Positions 40,891 to 49,725 of a DNA stretch of 64,000 nucleotides are shown here, in pieces (position 1 is the stretch's first letter; each line of letters starts with the position of its first letter). This DNA comes from Paenibacillus arenilitoris (GTDB taxonomy: Bacteria; Bacillota; Bacilli; Paenibacillales; Paenibacillaceae): positions 62,001 through 126,000 of the forward strand of contig NZ_JACXIY010000019.1 of NCBI RefSeq assembly GCF_014705655.1. Direction: 5' to 3'. A program made the position numbers and the translations under genes. Under the pieces are notes generated by a model, which saw only the letters and a program-made list of their open reading frames with translations, was not told the origin of the DNA and searched no databases.

Positions 40891-42267
40891 TTATTGAAGC
40901 GTCGATTCGACGCCGTCGCTGTTCAGGAAAGCTTGCGCGGCGCCTCGAATGAGATCTTCGCGCTCCGCGGCGGCGAACAACGTGATGCCGAACGGCAGCG
41001 CCTCCGCCGCCTCGCCGGCAGGCACCGCCACCGCGCACAGGTCGAGCAGATTGCAATGATTCGTATAGCGCCCCATGGCGCTGTTCGTCACGATGGGATC
41101 GGCTCGCACCTGCTCGCGCGTCCAGGTGCCCCCCGCCGTCGGCATCGCCAGCACGGCTCCCTCCAATCGTTTCCTCGCTTCCCGCTTCAGCGCCTGCAGC
41201 CTGTGCATCGCCCGGAACAGCGAAGCGGCCGTATGACTCGCTTCCACCCCGGAGCGCAGAATGCGCTCGGTGACCGCGAGCGCCGCCCCTTCGTTGCCTT
41301 CGACGAAGGCGCCGAGTCCCGCCCATCTCTCCGCCACGTAAGGCCCTTCGTACAAGAGAGAGGCCGCTTCGCTATAAATCGAGATGTCCGTCTCTTCGAC
41401 CGCTGCGCCAAGCCGGTTTAGCCGATCCACGGACCGCTCCCATGCCGCTTCGTACGCCTTCGCGAACGGGCCGTAGAAGGCGAGCGTTCCGGCGGCGGGC
41501 ACGCAAATGCGCGCAGGCATCGCGCTCCCGGAAGCCGGCAGCTCGCGCGACCATGGGTCGTCCGCATGCGCGCCTCTCGCAACCCGGTCGACCGCGAGCG
41601 CGCCGCCCAGCTCCGCGGCGAACACCGTCACGCAATCGAGACTTTCGCAGGCGGGAACGACGCCTCTGACCGGCCACGCGCCGAGGCTCGGCTTGTAGCC
41701 GACCAGGCCGTTCAGCAGCGCCGGCACTCTGCCCGAGCCCGCCGTGTCCGTCCCGAGCGCGAACGCCGCTTGGCCGCGCGCCACCGCGACGGCCGAGCCG
41801 CTGCTCGAGCCGCCGCTGATCAGCTCCGGGCGAAGCGCGTTATGCGTCTCGCCGTACGGGCTTCGCGTCCCGACGAGCCCCGTCGCGAACTGATCCAGAT
41901 TCGTCTTGCCGACGGGGATCGCTCCCGCCGCGATCAGCCGCTCCACGACCGCGGCGTCCGCGGCCGGCTCGTAGGCGAACGCCGGGCAAGCCGCCGTCGT
42001 CGGCGCCGCCGACCAGTCGATGTTGTCCTTGACGGCGAACGGAATGCCCCACAGCGGCGCATCGTCCCGGTTCAGTACGTCAAGACCGCGCAAGTACGGC
42101 TCAATGCGCGGCAGCTCCGGCGGCGTAATCCAGATGTTCATCCCCTCGTCCGCGCGGGAGCGGCGTATAATTTCCTCCACCACTTCCAGAGGAGACGCTT
42201 CCCCGCTCCGGTACAGCTCCCGAAGTCCTTCCACCGTAAGAACCGCGGGCAGTTCCACCTTATTCAT
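40891..42267 (-). CDS. atzF: Allophanate hydrolase, amidase subunit
   Basis: 458 residues, amidase-signature enzyme. The Ser-cisSer-Lys triad is Lys80 (IPFAVKDNID), Ser154 (SGGSSSGSAV) and Ser178 (GTDTAGSGRVPA), with spacing identical to AtzF. Hydrolyses allophanate to ammonia and N-carboxycarbamate in the cytosol, the last step of guanidine or urea carboxylase pathways. AAGGGGACTGAGCG precedes ATG 42267, 24 bases after the carboxylase. The protein stops where AtzF homologues continue into their C-terminal domain, which is the next gene. Confidence 0.94.
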   Translation of the reverse strand: MNKVELPAVLTVEGLRELYRSGEASPLEVVEEIIRRSRADEGMNIWITPPELPRIEPYLRGLDVLNRDDAPLWGIPFAVKDNIDWSAAPTTAACPAFAYEPAADAAVVERLIAAGAIPVGKTNLDQFATGLVGTRSPYGETHNALRPELISGGSSSGSAVAVARGQAAFALGTDTAGSGRVPALLNGLVGYKPSLGAWPVRGVVPACESLDCVTVFAAELGGALAVDRVARGAHADDPWSRELPASGSAMPARICVPAAGTLAFYGPFAKAYEAAWERSVDRLNRLGAAVEETDISIYSEAASLLYEGPYVAERWAGLGAFVEGNEGAALAVTERILRSGVEASHTAASLFRAMHRLQALKREARKRLEGAVLAMPTAGGTWTREQVRADPIVTNSAMGRYTNHCNLLDLCAVAVPAGEAAEALPFGITLFAAAEREDLIRGAAQAFLNSDGVESTLQ

Positions 42268-42291
42268 CGCTCAGTCCCCTTCCTTACCGCC

Positions 42292-45200
42292 TTAAGTCAA
42301 AATGCTGACGATCAGCTGGCCCGATTGGACCGATTCGCCGGGATTGACGAAGATCGACCCGACCACGCCGTCGCAGGGCGCCTGCTGGGCGAATTCCATC
42401 TTCATGCTCTCCTGGATGATGAGCGTGTCGCCCTTCCGGATTTCCTGCCCTTCGGACGCCATCACCTTCCATACGCTCCCCGGCATCGCGCTTCGGACGG
42501 CGACGGCGCCGGCGGGAAGCGCCTCCTCCTCGGCCGGCTCCGCGCTCTCCTGCTCGCTTACGTATTCGGCGAGGCCCAGCCTCTTCCAGTTCTCGCGCTC
42601 CTCTTGGAAAGCCGTCCGCTGCCGGTCGCGGAACGCATTCGCGCTATCCTCGATCGAATCCAGGAAGCGCAAATATTCGCCGAGGTCGAACGTCGTCTCC
42701 GCAATATCCGCTTCGAACCGTCCGCGGAGGAAATCCTCCCGCATGACGAGCAGCTCTTCGGCGGATACCGGATAGAACCGGATCTGGTCGAAAAAGCGCA
42801 GCAGCCAAGGCTGCCCCGGCATGAAGCTCGCCGTCGGCCGGAGCCGGTTCCACATCTGAACCGTCCGCCCGACGAACTGGTAGCCGCCCGGCCCTTCCAT
42901 GCCGTAAACGCACATATACGCTCCGCCGATGCCGACGGCGTTCTCCGGCGTCCAGGTGCGCGCCGGATTGTACTTGGTCGTCACGAGCCGGTGGCGCGGA
43001 TCGGTCGGCGTCGCAACCGGCGCGCCGAGATACACGTCCCCGAGCCCGAGCACGAGGTAGTTCGCGTCGAACACGATGCGCCGCACCTCATCGACGCTCG
43101 CAAGCCCGTTAATCCGGCGGATGAATTCGAGGTTGCTCGGGCACCAAGGCGCGTCCGGGCGGACGTTCTGCTGATAGCGCTCGATGGCTGCCCGCGTTGC
43201 CGGATCGTCCCACGAGAGCGGCAGGTTGACGATGCGGGACGGCACCCGGATCGACTCCAGCGGCGGCAGCGCGCGGTCGATCTCCGCAACAAGCGCGCAG
43301 GCTTCCGCGACCGTTATCCGGGACGGGTCGATATGAACCTGCAGCGAGCGGATGCCGGGCGTCAAGTCGAGCACCGGCAGGCTTCCGCTCTCCCGGATCG
43401 CCTGCATGAGCGCGTGCGCCCGGAAGCGCAGCTTCAAGTCGAGCTCCATCGCGCCGTATTCGACGAGCAAATATTGATCGCCGCAGCACCGGATCGCAAT
43501 CGGAAAATCCCGCCCCGCGGACTCGCGCAGCAGCACCGGATAGTCGGTACGGAAATCGGAAGCCGCCGATACCGGAAGGACGGCCGGCTCCAGAAGCTCC
43601 CGCTCCCCATCGCCGATCATAAGCAAGTTCCGCTCCTGTAGGGCGCGCATCGCTTCCGCCTGCTCAAGCGTCAGCAGCCGGAACCGGATTTTGTCGCCGG
43701 GATGAAGCTGGCCCAGCTTCCACAGCTCGGCCGTCGCCGTCGTGGCCGGGCAGACGAAGCCGCCGAGGCTCGGGCCGTCCGGGCCGAGCAGAATCGGCAT
43801 GTCGCCGGTCAGGTCGAGCGTGCCGATCGCATAGGCGTTGTCGTGCACGTTCGATGGGTGCAGGCCCGCCTCCCCGCCGTCCTCGCGTGCCCAGAGCGGC
43901 GCCGGTCCGATCAGCCTCACGCCCGTTCGCGAGCTGTTGAAGTGGACCTCCCACTCCGTCTCGGCGAGCTGCTTCAAATAATCCGGCCGCAAAAACTCCT
44001 CCGTGCAATGCGGTCCCGGGACGACGCCGATCGTCCATTCATTCGTCATGGCCGGCCGGTGACGCAAGGCCAAGTCCGCATCCAACGCGAATGCCTCCCC
44101 CGCCTCTTGCTTGACGCCGAGCACGTCGCCCGTCCGGATCGCGCGCCCGCCATGGCCGCCGAAGTTGCCGAGCGTGAACGTGGAGGCGCTGCCGAGGATA
44201 TGCGGCATATCCAGCCCGCCCGCGACCAGCAAGTACGCGCGCATGCCGACCGCGGCTTCCCCGAACGCCAGCACCTGGCCCTCGCGCGCGGTGACCGGCC
44301 GGTACATCGGCACGGGCTCTCCGTCAAGCGCCGGATTCATGTCGGCGCCGGTCACGCAGAACGTCATGCCGCTTCGGAACTTGTACGTCCCGCCCCGCAG
44401 CGTCATCTCCAGCCCCGGCGCGTCGTCGCCGTTGCCGAGCAGCTTGTTGCCGATACGGAACGACAAGGCGTCCATCGGCCCGCAAGGCGGAACCCCGACG
44501 TCCCAGTGTCCGACGCGGCCCGGGTAGTCCTGCACCGTCGTCTGCACGCCGCCGTCCAGCGCCTCGATCGCCCGCTCCGAAGGGGCGAATCCGTTCAGCA
44601 TTCGCGTATGGACGTTGCCGGACAAGCATTCCTCGCTCGTGAGCAGCGCCCGCAAATAGGATAAATTCGTCGTCAGCCCGTAGAAGCGCGTCTCCGCGAG
44701 CGCCTCGCCCAGCTTGCGGATCGCCTCGGCCCGGTCCGCCCCCCGCACGATGATTTTCGCCAGCATCGGATCGTACAGCGTCGTGACGGTCAAGCCGTCG
44801 CGCACCCACGTCTCGTTGCGGGCTTGCGCCGAAAATTCGGCCCGGTCCAGCTGGCCGGCGCTCGGCCGGAAGTCCTGCAGGCAGTCCTCGGCGTAGATGC
44901 GCGCCTGAATGCTGTGTCCCTGCGGCTGCGGCACGAGCTCCGCAAGCCCGGTCAACTCGTCCGCCGCCTCGCGCACCATCCATTCGACGAGATCGATGCC
45001 GAGCACTTCCTCGGTTACCCCGTGCTCGACCTGCAGCCGGGTATTGACTTCAAGGAAGTAAAAATCGCAAGAGGCCGGGTCGTACAAAAACTCCACCGTG
45101 CCCGCGCTACGGTAGCCGGTCCCGGCCGCGAGCCTGCGGGCGCATTCCAGCATCCGCGCGCGGACGGCGTCCGGCAATCCGGGCGCCGGCGTCTCCTCGA

Positions 45201-45912
45201 TCACCTTCTGATTCCGCCGCTGGATGGAGCAGTCGCGTTCCCCGAGCGCCACCACTTCGCCGAACCGGTTGCCGAAAATTTGCACCTCGACGTGGCGGGC
45301 CTTGGCGATATATTTCTCCAGGAACACGCCGCCGTTCTTGAAATTCGCCGCCGCCAGATGCCGAACCGCGTCGAACGCGGCGAGCAGCGCCTCCTCGTCC
45401 TCGCATACCCGCATGCCGATGCCTCCGCCGCCGGCCGTGCTCTTGAGCATGACCGGATAACCGATCCGATCCGCTTCGCGAGTCGCCTCGCCGGCCGTTG
45501 CGATCAATCCCGTGCCCGGCAGCATCGGCACGCCCGCCCGCTCCGCCGCTTCGCGCGCGGAATGCTTCAGCCCGAACGTCTCCATCTGCTCCGGCTCCGG
45601 GCCGATGAAGGCGATGCCGCGCTCCCTGCAGGCCCGGGCGAACTCGGCGTTCTCGCTCAGGAAGCCGTATCCCGGATGAATCGCCTCCGCCCCGGCTTCG
45701 AGCGCCGTTCGCAGAATGAGCTCCGCGTCCAAATAGCTTTCTTTGGCCGGCCCTTCCCCGATCGGCACCGCCTCGTCGGCGCCGTCGACGTGAAGGCTGT
45801 CTTGATCCGCCTTCGTATAGACGGCTACGGATGCGATGCCGAGCCTCCGCAGCGTGCGCTCGATGCGGACGGCAATGGCCCCTCGATTGGCAATGAGCAC
45901 TTTGGTGAACAT
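42292..45912 (-). CDS. Guanidine (urea-type) carboxylase
   Basis: 1206 residues, biotin- and ATP-dependent. Order: biotin carboxylase (residues 1-~450; VLIANRGAIAVRI, KSTAGGGGIGMRV), KipA/AHS2-type and KipI/AHS1-type carboxyltransferase halves (~470-1060), and a C-terminal biotin carrier domain with the biotinylated Lys1171 (QESMKMEF). By sequence family it is a urea carboxylase; the guanidine-I riboswitch and cgdA/cgdB genes in the same operon indicate that the physiological substrate is guanidine, as established for such clusters. Third gene of the operon. Confidence 0.93.
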   Translation of the reverse strand: MFTKVLIANRGAIAVRIERTLRRLGIASVAVYTKADQDSLHVDGADEAVPIGEGPAKESYLDAELILRTALEAGAEAIHPGYGFLSENAEFARACRERGIAFIGPEPEQMETFGLKHSAREAAERAGVPMLPGTGLIATAGEATREADRIGYPVMLKSTAGGGGIGMRVCEDEEALLAAFDAVRHLAAANFKNGGVFLEKYIAKARHVEVQIFGNRFGEVVALGERDCSIQRRNQKVIEETPAPGLPDAVRARMLECARRLAAGTGYRSAGTVEFLYDPASCDFYFLEVNTRLQVEHGVTEEVLGIDLVEWMVREAADELTGLAELVPQPQGHSIQARIYAEDCLQDFRPSAGQLDRAEFSAQARNETWVRDGLTVTTLYDPMLAKIIVRGADRAEAIRKLGEALAETRFYGLTTNLSYLRALLTSEECLSGNVHTRMLNGFAPSERAIEALDGGVQTTVQDYPGRVGHWDVGVPPCGPMDALSFRIGNKLLGNGDDAPGLEMTLRGGTYKFRSGMTFCVTGADMNPALDGEPVPMYRPVTAREGQVLAFGEAAVGMRAYLLVAGGLDMPHILGSASTFTLGNFGGHGGRAIRTGDVLGVKQEAGEAFALDADLALRHRPAMTNEWTIGVVPGPHCTEEFLRPDYLKQLAETEWEVHFNSSRTGVRLIGPAPLWAREDGGEAGLHPSNVHDNAYAIGTLDLTGDMPILLGPDGPSLGGFVCPATTATAELWKLGQLHPGDKIRFRLLTLEQAEAMRALQERNLLMIGDGERELLEPAVLPVSAASDFRTDYPVLLRESAGRDFPIAIRCCGDQYLLVEYGAMELDLKLRFRAHALMQAIRESGSLPVLDLTPGIRSLQVHIDPSRITVAEACALVAEIDRALPPLESIRVPSRIVNLPLSWDDPATRAAIERYQQNVRPDAPWCPSNLEFIRRINGLASVDEVRRIVFDANYLVLGLGDVYLGAPVATPTDPRHRLVTTKYNPARTWTPENAVGIGGAYMCVYGMEGPGGYQFVGRTVQMWNRLRPTASFMPGQPWLLRFFDQIRFYPVSAEELLVMREDFLRGRFEADIAETTFDLGEYLRFLDSIEDSANAFRDRQRTAFQEERENWKRLGLAEYVSEQESAEPAEEEALPAGAVAVRSAMPGSVWKVMASEGQEIRKGDTLIIQESMKMEFAQQAPCDGVVGSIFVNPGESVQSGQLIVSILT

Positions 45913-45976
45913 ATGCGACCACTCTCCCTGTCAATAAATCGATGTTTGCGAATTTCGCGCCGCTTTCGGCGCGGGA

Positions 45977-46633
45977 TCAGTTATCCCAGATCAACACCCG
46001 AATCGGCGTCGGGTTATAGGCGTTGCAAGGATTGTTGAGCTGCGGACAGTTGCTGACGAGCGCCATCGTCCGGCAGGCGGACCGCAGCTCGACGTAAGCG
46101 CCCGGCGACGACACGCCGTCGGCGAACGTCAGCCCGCCAACCTCCGTCACCGGCACGTTCATGAAAAAGTTAATATTCGGCGCCAAATCCCGCTTCGCGT
46201 ATCGGCCGCCTTCCGGATGCTTCGCCAGCTCCAGCATGTACGTGTCGCGGCAGTTGTGCATGTGCAGCTTATCGTGCGCGTACCGGACCGTGTTGCTCTG
46301 CGCCGAGCAAGAGCCGCCCAGCGTATCGTGCCGCCCGCACGTATCCGCGACGATCGTCAGCAGCTCCTTGCCGGACTCGGCCCGCAGGACGGAGCCGGCC
46401 GTCAAGTAAATGTTCGATTGACCCACGATCGTCCTCGCCGCGCTGTAATGGTCCTCCGGATTGTCGGCGTCGTAGAACAGCGTATCGGCCGCCTGGTTGC
46501 CCTCCAGGTCGACGATACGCAGCACCTGCCCGGCCTTCAGCTCATGCATCCAGCCGTCTCCCGCGGGAATGACGGCATCGTAGACGGCGGTTTCGGGCAT
46601 GCGGGAACTTTCCACTCGATGAAATGCGGACAT
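45977..46633 (-). CDS. cgdB: Carboxyguanidine deiminase subunit (urea carboxylase-associated, DUF1989)
   Basis: 218 residues from ATG 46633 with AAGGAGG 9 bases upstream. DUF1989/UAAP2 features: [37 protein letters not shown] [35 protein letters not shown] and [20 protein letters not shown] with His/Cys positions that fit a metal site. With CgdA it deiminates carboxyguanidine to allophanate plus ammonia. Second gene after the riboswitch. Assignment of the A/B letters rests on order and family knowledge. Confidence 0.87.
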   Translation of the reverse strand: MSAFHRVESSRMPETAVYDAVIPAGDGWMHELKAGQVLRIVDLEGNQAADTLFYDADNPEDHYSAARTIVGQSNIYLTAGSVLRAESGKELLTIVADTCGRHDTLGGSCSAQSNTVRYAHDKLHMHNCRDTYMLELAKHPEGGRYAKRDLAPNINFFMNVPVTEVGGLTFADGVSSPGAYVELRSACRTMALVSNCPQLNNPCNAYNPTPIRVLIWDN

Positions 46634-46667
46634 AAATGAATTCCTCCTTGGTTCATGGGTAGTTGCT

Positions 46668-47396
46668 CTATGGACGGCTTTGCAGCGCGTAATAACTCCA
46701 CGTATTCTCGAAGGCGCGGCGGTTCTCCGGACGGAACCGGACGCAGTAATCGTCGTCGCCGGCCTCCCCTTCCGCCGGCTCGACCGTCATCAGTACCGGC
46801 ACGGAGGGGTACGTCTTCCGGGGATCGAGCGGATTCGGCGTATTGGACAGTACGAGCAGCACATCCATCTCCGTGCGCAGCGTGACGGTCGCCCCGGCCT
46901 CGCAATGATCGGCGTCGAACCGCATGCCGCCCTCGTCGTCGCAGCTTACCTTCGAGAACAAGTTGACGACCGGCGACAGATCCCTCGGACCAAGGCCGCT
47001 GCGAACGAGCTCGACCTTCAGATTCTCCTCCCCGCTGCGCAGCCAATCGTTGCGCATCTCCTGATAGCGGGTCGCGCCGTACCTCGCGTCCGTCTCCGCC
47101 CGCGACGTGTAGCCGGCCATCGCATCATGCCAGCCGAGGCTGTCCTCGACGATGCTGGCCAGAACCCGGCCGTTGTCGCTGAGCAACGCGTGGCCGCGGG
47201 TCAAATGCGCCGTATGCTGCGCCTTCAGCGTATCGGGCATATTGTACTTCTCCGTCAAGTCGTCCGAGTTGAAGAGCAGCAGCGACACATTCGCTCCCGC
47301 CCCCTGCGCGGCAAAACGCAGCAGCTTTCCCCTTCCGATCTTGCCCGACCACTTTCCTCCGGGACTGATCGTCATGCTCCACTCGCCTTTCGTCAT
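46668..47396 (-). CDS. cgdA: Carboxyguanidine deiminase subunit (urea carboxylase-associated, DUF1989)
   Basis: 242 residues from ATG 47396 with AAAGGAGCG upstream. UAAP1-type DUF1989 protein, paralogous to the next gene: [69 protein letters not shown]. First structural gene behind the minus-strand guanidine-I riboswitch. Together with CgdB it converts carboxyguanidine to allophanate. Confidence 0.87.
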   Translation of the reverse strand: MTKGEWSMTISPGGKWSGKIGRGKLLRFAAQGAGANVSLLLFNSDDLTEKYNMPDTLKAQHTAHLTRGHALLSDNGRVLASIVEDSLGWHDAMAGYTSRAETDARYGATRYQEMRNDWLRSGEENLKVELVRSGLGPRDLSPVVNLFSKVSCDDEGGMRFDADHCEAGATVTLRTEMDVLLVLSNTPNPLDPRKTYPSVPVLMTVEPAEGEAGDDDYCVRFRPENRRAFENTWSYYALQSRP

Positions 47397-47451
47397 GGCA
47401 CTCGCTCCTTTTCGCTATCGATTCTTCGCCTGCGCGCCGCCCCGCGGAGAA

Positions 47452-47590
47452 ACAAAAAGGGAGATATCGCAAGACGTGGCGTCTTGACGATATCTCCCAG
47501 GCTTTTATCCTTCCGTGTCGCTCCCGCGATGGGGGGCGGTTTACTCTCGGACCAGTCCCGGCATTCGCCGGCGGAACCCTAGTAAACTAG
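47452..47590 (-). ncRNA. Guanidine-I (ykkC) riboswitch of the guanidine degradation operon
   Basis: Minus-strand aptamer (47499-47590) contains the conserved blocks CTAGGGTTCCG, CTGGTCCGAGAG, AAACCG, ACACGG and GGATAAAAGCCTGGGAGA in canonical order. The expression platform is a terminator: GGGAGATATCG and CGATATCTCCC stem followed by TTTTTG. Guanidine binding should prevent the terminator and allow reading into cgdA. The stem starts inside the conserved 3' GGGAGA, the usual switch design. Confidence 0.95.
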
Positions 47591-47616
47591 CTATTCGGTT
47601 TGGTTTTATGTGACTA

Positions 47617-47645
47617 AAGGTAACACACAACTCGAACTCCGTCAA
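47617..47645 (-). promoter_or_regulatory. Promoter upstream of the minus-strand riboswitch
   Basis: TTGACG, 17 bases, TACCTT; the aptamer begins about 30 bases downstream. Confidence 0.6.
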
Positions 47646-47675
47646 CAATTTTTGTAACAATACCTAACATAACTC

Positions 47676-47704
47676 TTTTCAAATCAAAAAACCCATGTTA
47701 TATT
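47676..47704 (+). promoter_or_regulatory. Promoter upstream of the plus-strand riboswitch
   Basis: TTTTCA, 17 bases, TATATT; the aptamer begins about 29 bases downstream. Confidence 0.5.
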
Positions 47705-47732
47705 ACACTACATCAAACCTCATACACGATGT

Positions 47733-47857
47733 CTTCTAGGGTTCCGCGGCGCCTCGCCGGCCTGGTCCGAGAGAAGACGCACGGCGCGCGCCGTGTCCAC
47801 GGAGGGACAAAAGCCCGGGAGAGATATCCATTGATATCCTCCCGGGCTTTATTTTTT
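47733..47857 (+). ncRNA. Guanidine-I (ykkC) riboswitch of the APC permease
   Basis: Plus-strand aptamer with TCTAGGGTTCCGCGG, CCTGGTCCGAGAGAA, the variable GCACGGCGCGCGCCGTG hairpin, CCACGGAGGGACAAAAGCC and GGGAGA. The terminator AAGCCCGGGAG...CTCCCGGGCTTT with TATTTTTTT follows at 47811-47857. Differs in sequence from the divergent riboswitch, so it is an old duplicate rather than a recent copy. Controls the permease at 47972. Confidence 0.95.
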
Positions 47858-47895
47858 TAAAAATATAAGAAAGTATAAGTTTCTCTTTATACTCC

Positions 47896-47953
47896 GCTTA
47901 TATTTCACCGCGAAACGAGCTTCTCCGCCAACGTACGGCGAAGCCGTTTACAC
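47896..47953 (-). repeat. Shortened interspersed repeat, copy C
   Basis: Read on the minus strand: GTGTAAACGGCTT, then GGCGGAGAAGCTCGTTTCGC and GGTGAAATATAAGC. The central GAACCG hairpin of copies A and B is missing. It lies between the riboswitch terminator and the permease start, so it is transcribed as part of that mRNA leader. Confidence 0.65.
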
Positions 47954-47971
47954 TAGTAAGACTGGGGGATT

Positions 47972-49324
47972 ATGAGGATGACCGATCAACACGCAACCTT
48001 GCGCAGGACGCTTTCGATGCGCCATATCGTTTATTTGGGGCTGGCATGGATGACGCCGATGATTTACTTCACCGTGTACGGCGTCGCTTACGAAAGCGCG
48101 GGAGGTATGCTGACACAAGCTTACCTGCTCGCATTCGTGGCCATTTTCTTCACCGCCGTAAGCTACGGCATCATGTCCAGAACGTATCCGACCTCGGGCT
48201 CGTCCTACACGTACGTGGGCAAGAGCATCCATCCCTACATGGGCTTCCTTGTCGGATGGGCGATCCTTCTCGACTATTTGTTCTCGCCGCTCATCGCCTG
48301 CCTGACGTTCGGCATCTTCCTTAACGCCCAATTCCCTTCGGTTCCGGTATGGGCATGGATCGTCGGGCTGAACGTCGTTCTCGCCGCCATCAACATCCTC
48401 GGGGTCAACTTCTCCGCGCAAATCAGCAAATGGTTCGTCTGGATTCAAATGTCGTTCGTCGGCGTCTTCTGCTTCTTCCTGATCAAAAACCTGTCCGGAG
48501 GCCCCGCCGTCCATCCGCTGCAGCCGATCGCCCAGACGGACATCCCGCTGACGGCGATATTGGCTGGCGCTTCCGTCATCTGCTTCTGCTTCCTCGGCTT
48601 CGATTCCGTTACGACGATGTCGGAGGAGACGAAGGATTCGGGCCGCGCCATCCCGCGCGCCATCCTCATCATCATTACATTAGCCGGCGTCTTGTATTTG
48701 ACGCCTTCCTACTTAACGCAGCTCATCTATCCGAATCTGGCGTTCGAGCATAGCGATACGGCGGGGATGGAGCTCGTGAAGCTCGTCGGCGGCTCGGGGC
48801 TGTCCGCGCTGTTCGTCACCGTGCTCGTGTTCGCCATCTTTACGCAGGGCTTGTCCTCGTTCGCGACCGTTTCCCGGCTGCTGTACGTCATGGGGCGCGA
48901 CGCCGTCCTTCCGAAGAAGGTGTTCGGGGCGCTGCATCCGAAATACCGGACGCCGGCGGTCAATATCGCGCTCGTCGCCGCCTTCTCGATGCTCGCCCTC
49001 GTCATCAGCCTCGACATCGCGGTGAAATGCGTAAGCTTCGGGGCGCTGACCGCCTTCACCTTCGTCAACCTGTCCGTCATCGTCCGCCTCTACATCAAGG
49101 AGAAGCGCCGTTCCTTCAAGCAGACGCTGCTCTACCTCGTCTGCCCGCTGATCGGCGCCTGCTTCATCGGCTGGCTGCTGTCGCTCCTCGACCGCCAAGC
49201 GCTATGGATCGGCTTGTCCTGGGTACTGTTCGGCATCGTCTACCATGCCTTCCGCTATAAGCTGCAGCCGCTTCTCGCGCTGCCCAAGAAAGCCCGGGTT
49301 CCGTTCGCGCCGCGGCGGGACTGA
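47972..49324 (+). CDS. APC-family permease, candidate guanidine transporter
   Basis: 450 residues, twelve TM helices, amino acid-polyamine-organocation family: TLRRTLSMRHIVYLGLAWMTPMIYFTVYGVAYESAGGML (TM1), CFLGFDSVTTMSEETKDSGRAIPRAIL (TM6-7), LYVMGRDAVLPKKVFGALHPKYRTPAVNI. GGGGG lies 4 bases before ATG 47972. It is the only gene behind the plus-strand guanidine-I riboswitch and is divergent from the guanidine degradation operon, so it most likely imports guanidine or a guanidino compound for use as nitrogen source. By sequence alone it would be an amino acid or polyamine permease. Confidence 0.9.
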   Translation: MRMTDQHATLRRTLSMRHIVYLGLAWMTPMIYFTVYGVAYESAGGMLTQAYLLAFVAIFFTAVSYGIMSRTYPTSGSSYTYVGKSIHPYMGFLVGWAILLDYLFSPLIACLTFGIFLNAQFPSVPVWAWIVGLNVVLAAINILGVNFSAQISKWFVWIQMSFVGVFCFFLIKNLSGGPAVHPLQPIAQTDIPLTAILAGASVICFCFLGFDSVTTMSEETKDSGRAIPRAILIIITLAGVLYLTPSYLTQLIYPNLAFEHSDTAGMELVKLVGGSGLSALFVTVLVFAIFTQGLSSFATVSRLLYVMGRDAVLPKKVFGALHPKYRTPAVNIALVAAFSMLALVISLDIAVKCVSFGALTAFTFVNLSVIVRLYIKEKRRSFKQTLLYLVCPLIGACFIGWLLSLLDRQALWIGLSWVLFGIVYHAFRYKLQPLLALPKKARVPFAPRRD

Positions 49325-49444
49325 AGCGAACTACGAAGGGGACTGTCCCGAATGCCGGTTTGTTTGCGGGATGAACGGTTCGCAGATGAAGCGACTCATG
49401 CCTATGCCTCGACGTGATCTGCCCCCAGGCAGCGCGTCTCATAC

Positions 49445-49631
49445 CGAGCCTGCAGATGCGCAGGCTTTTGGTCGCTCCATGCGCGCTGCGAATCAAATGC
49501 GTGTGAATGTGCAGCCTTTTTCGCGTGGTAAGCACAAAAGAGAGGCTCACGTCCCGGAAAGCCTGCACTTCCGCAGGCTCTCCGTTCGACTGCCTCATCG
49601 ATGGCGCAAAGACTGCACAATCGCAGTCTTG
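49445..49631 (-). repeat. Four-hairpin interspersed repeat, copy 2
   Basis: Reverse complement aligns end to end with 28447-28633. Stems seen at 49446-49465 (AGCCTGCAGATGCGCAGGCT), ~49495-49515, 49559-49580 (AGCCTGCACTTCCGCAGGCT) and 49611-49631 (GACTGC/GCAGTC). The surrounding gap 49325-49725 shows no other feature. Confidence 0.7.
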
Positions 49632-49725
49632 TGCTTATCGGATGCCCGCTCTAGGTCAAGGCGGTTTCGGAAAAAAAGAAAAAGGCTTGAAACCGCTCAT
49701 CAGGGAGCCGCCCGAGCCTCGAGCA

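Noticed and set aside
41566..43641. A 691-codon plus-strand frame
   Set aside because: Antisense to the amidase and carboxylase genes, Arg-rich composition, no domain; a high-GC shadow frame.
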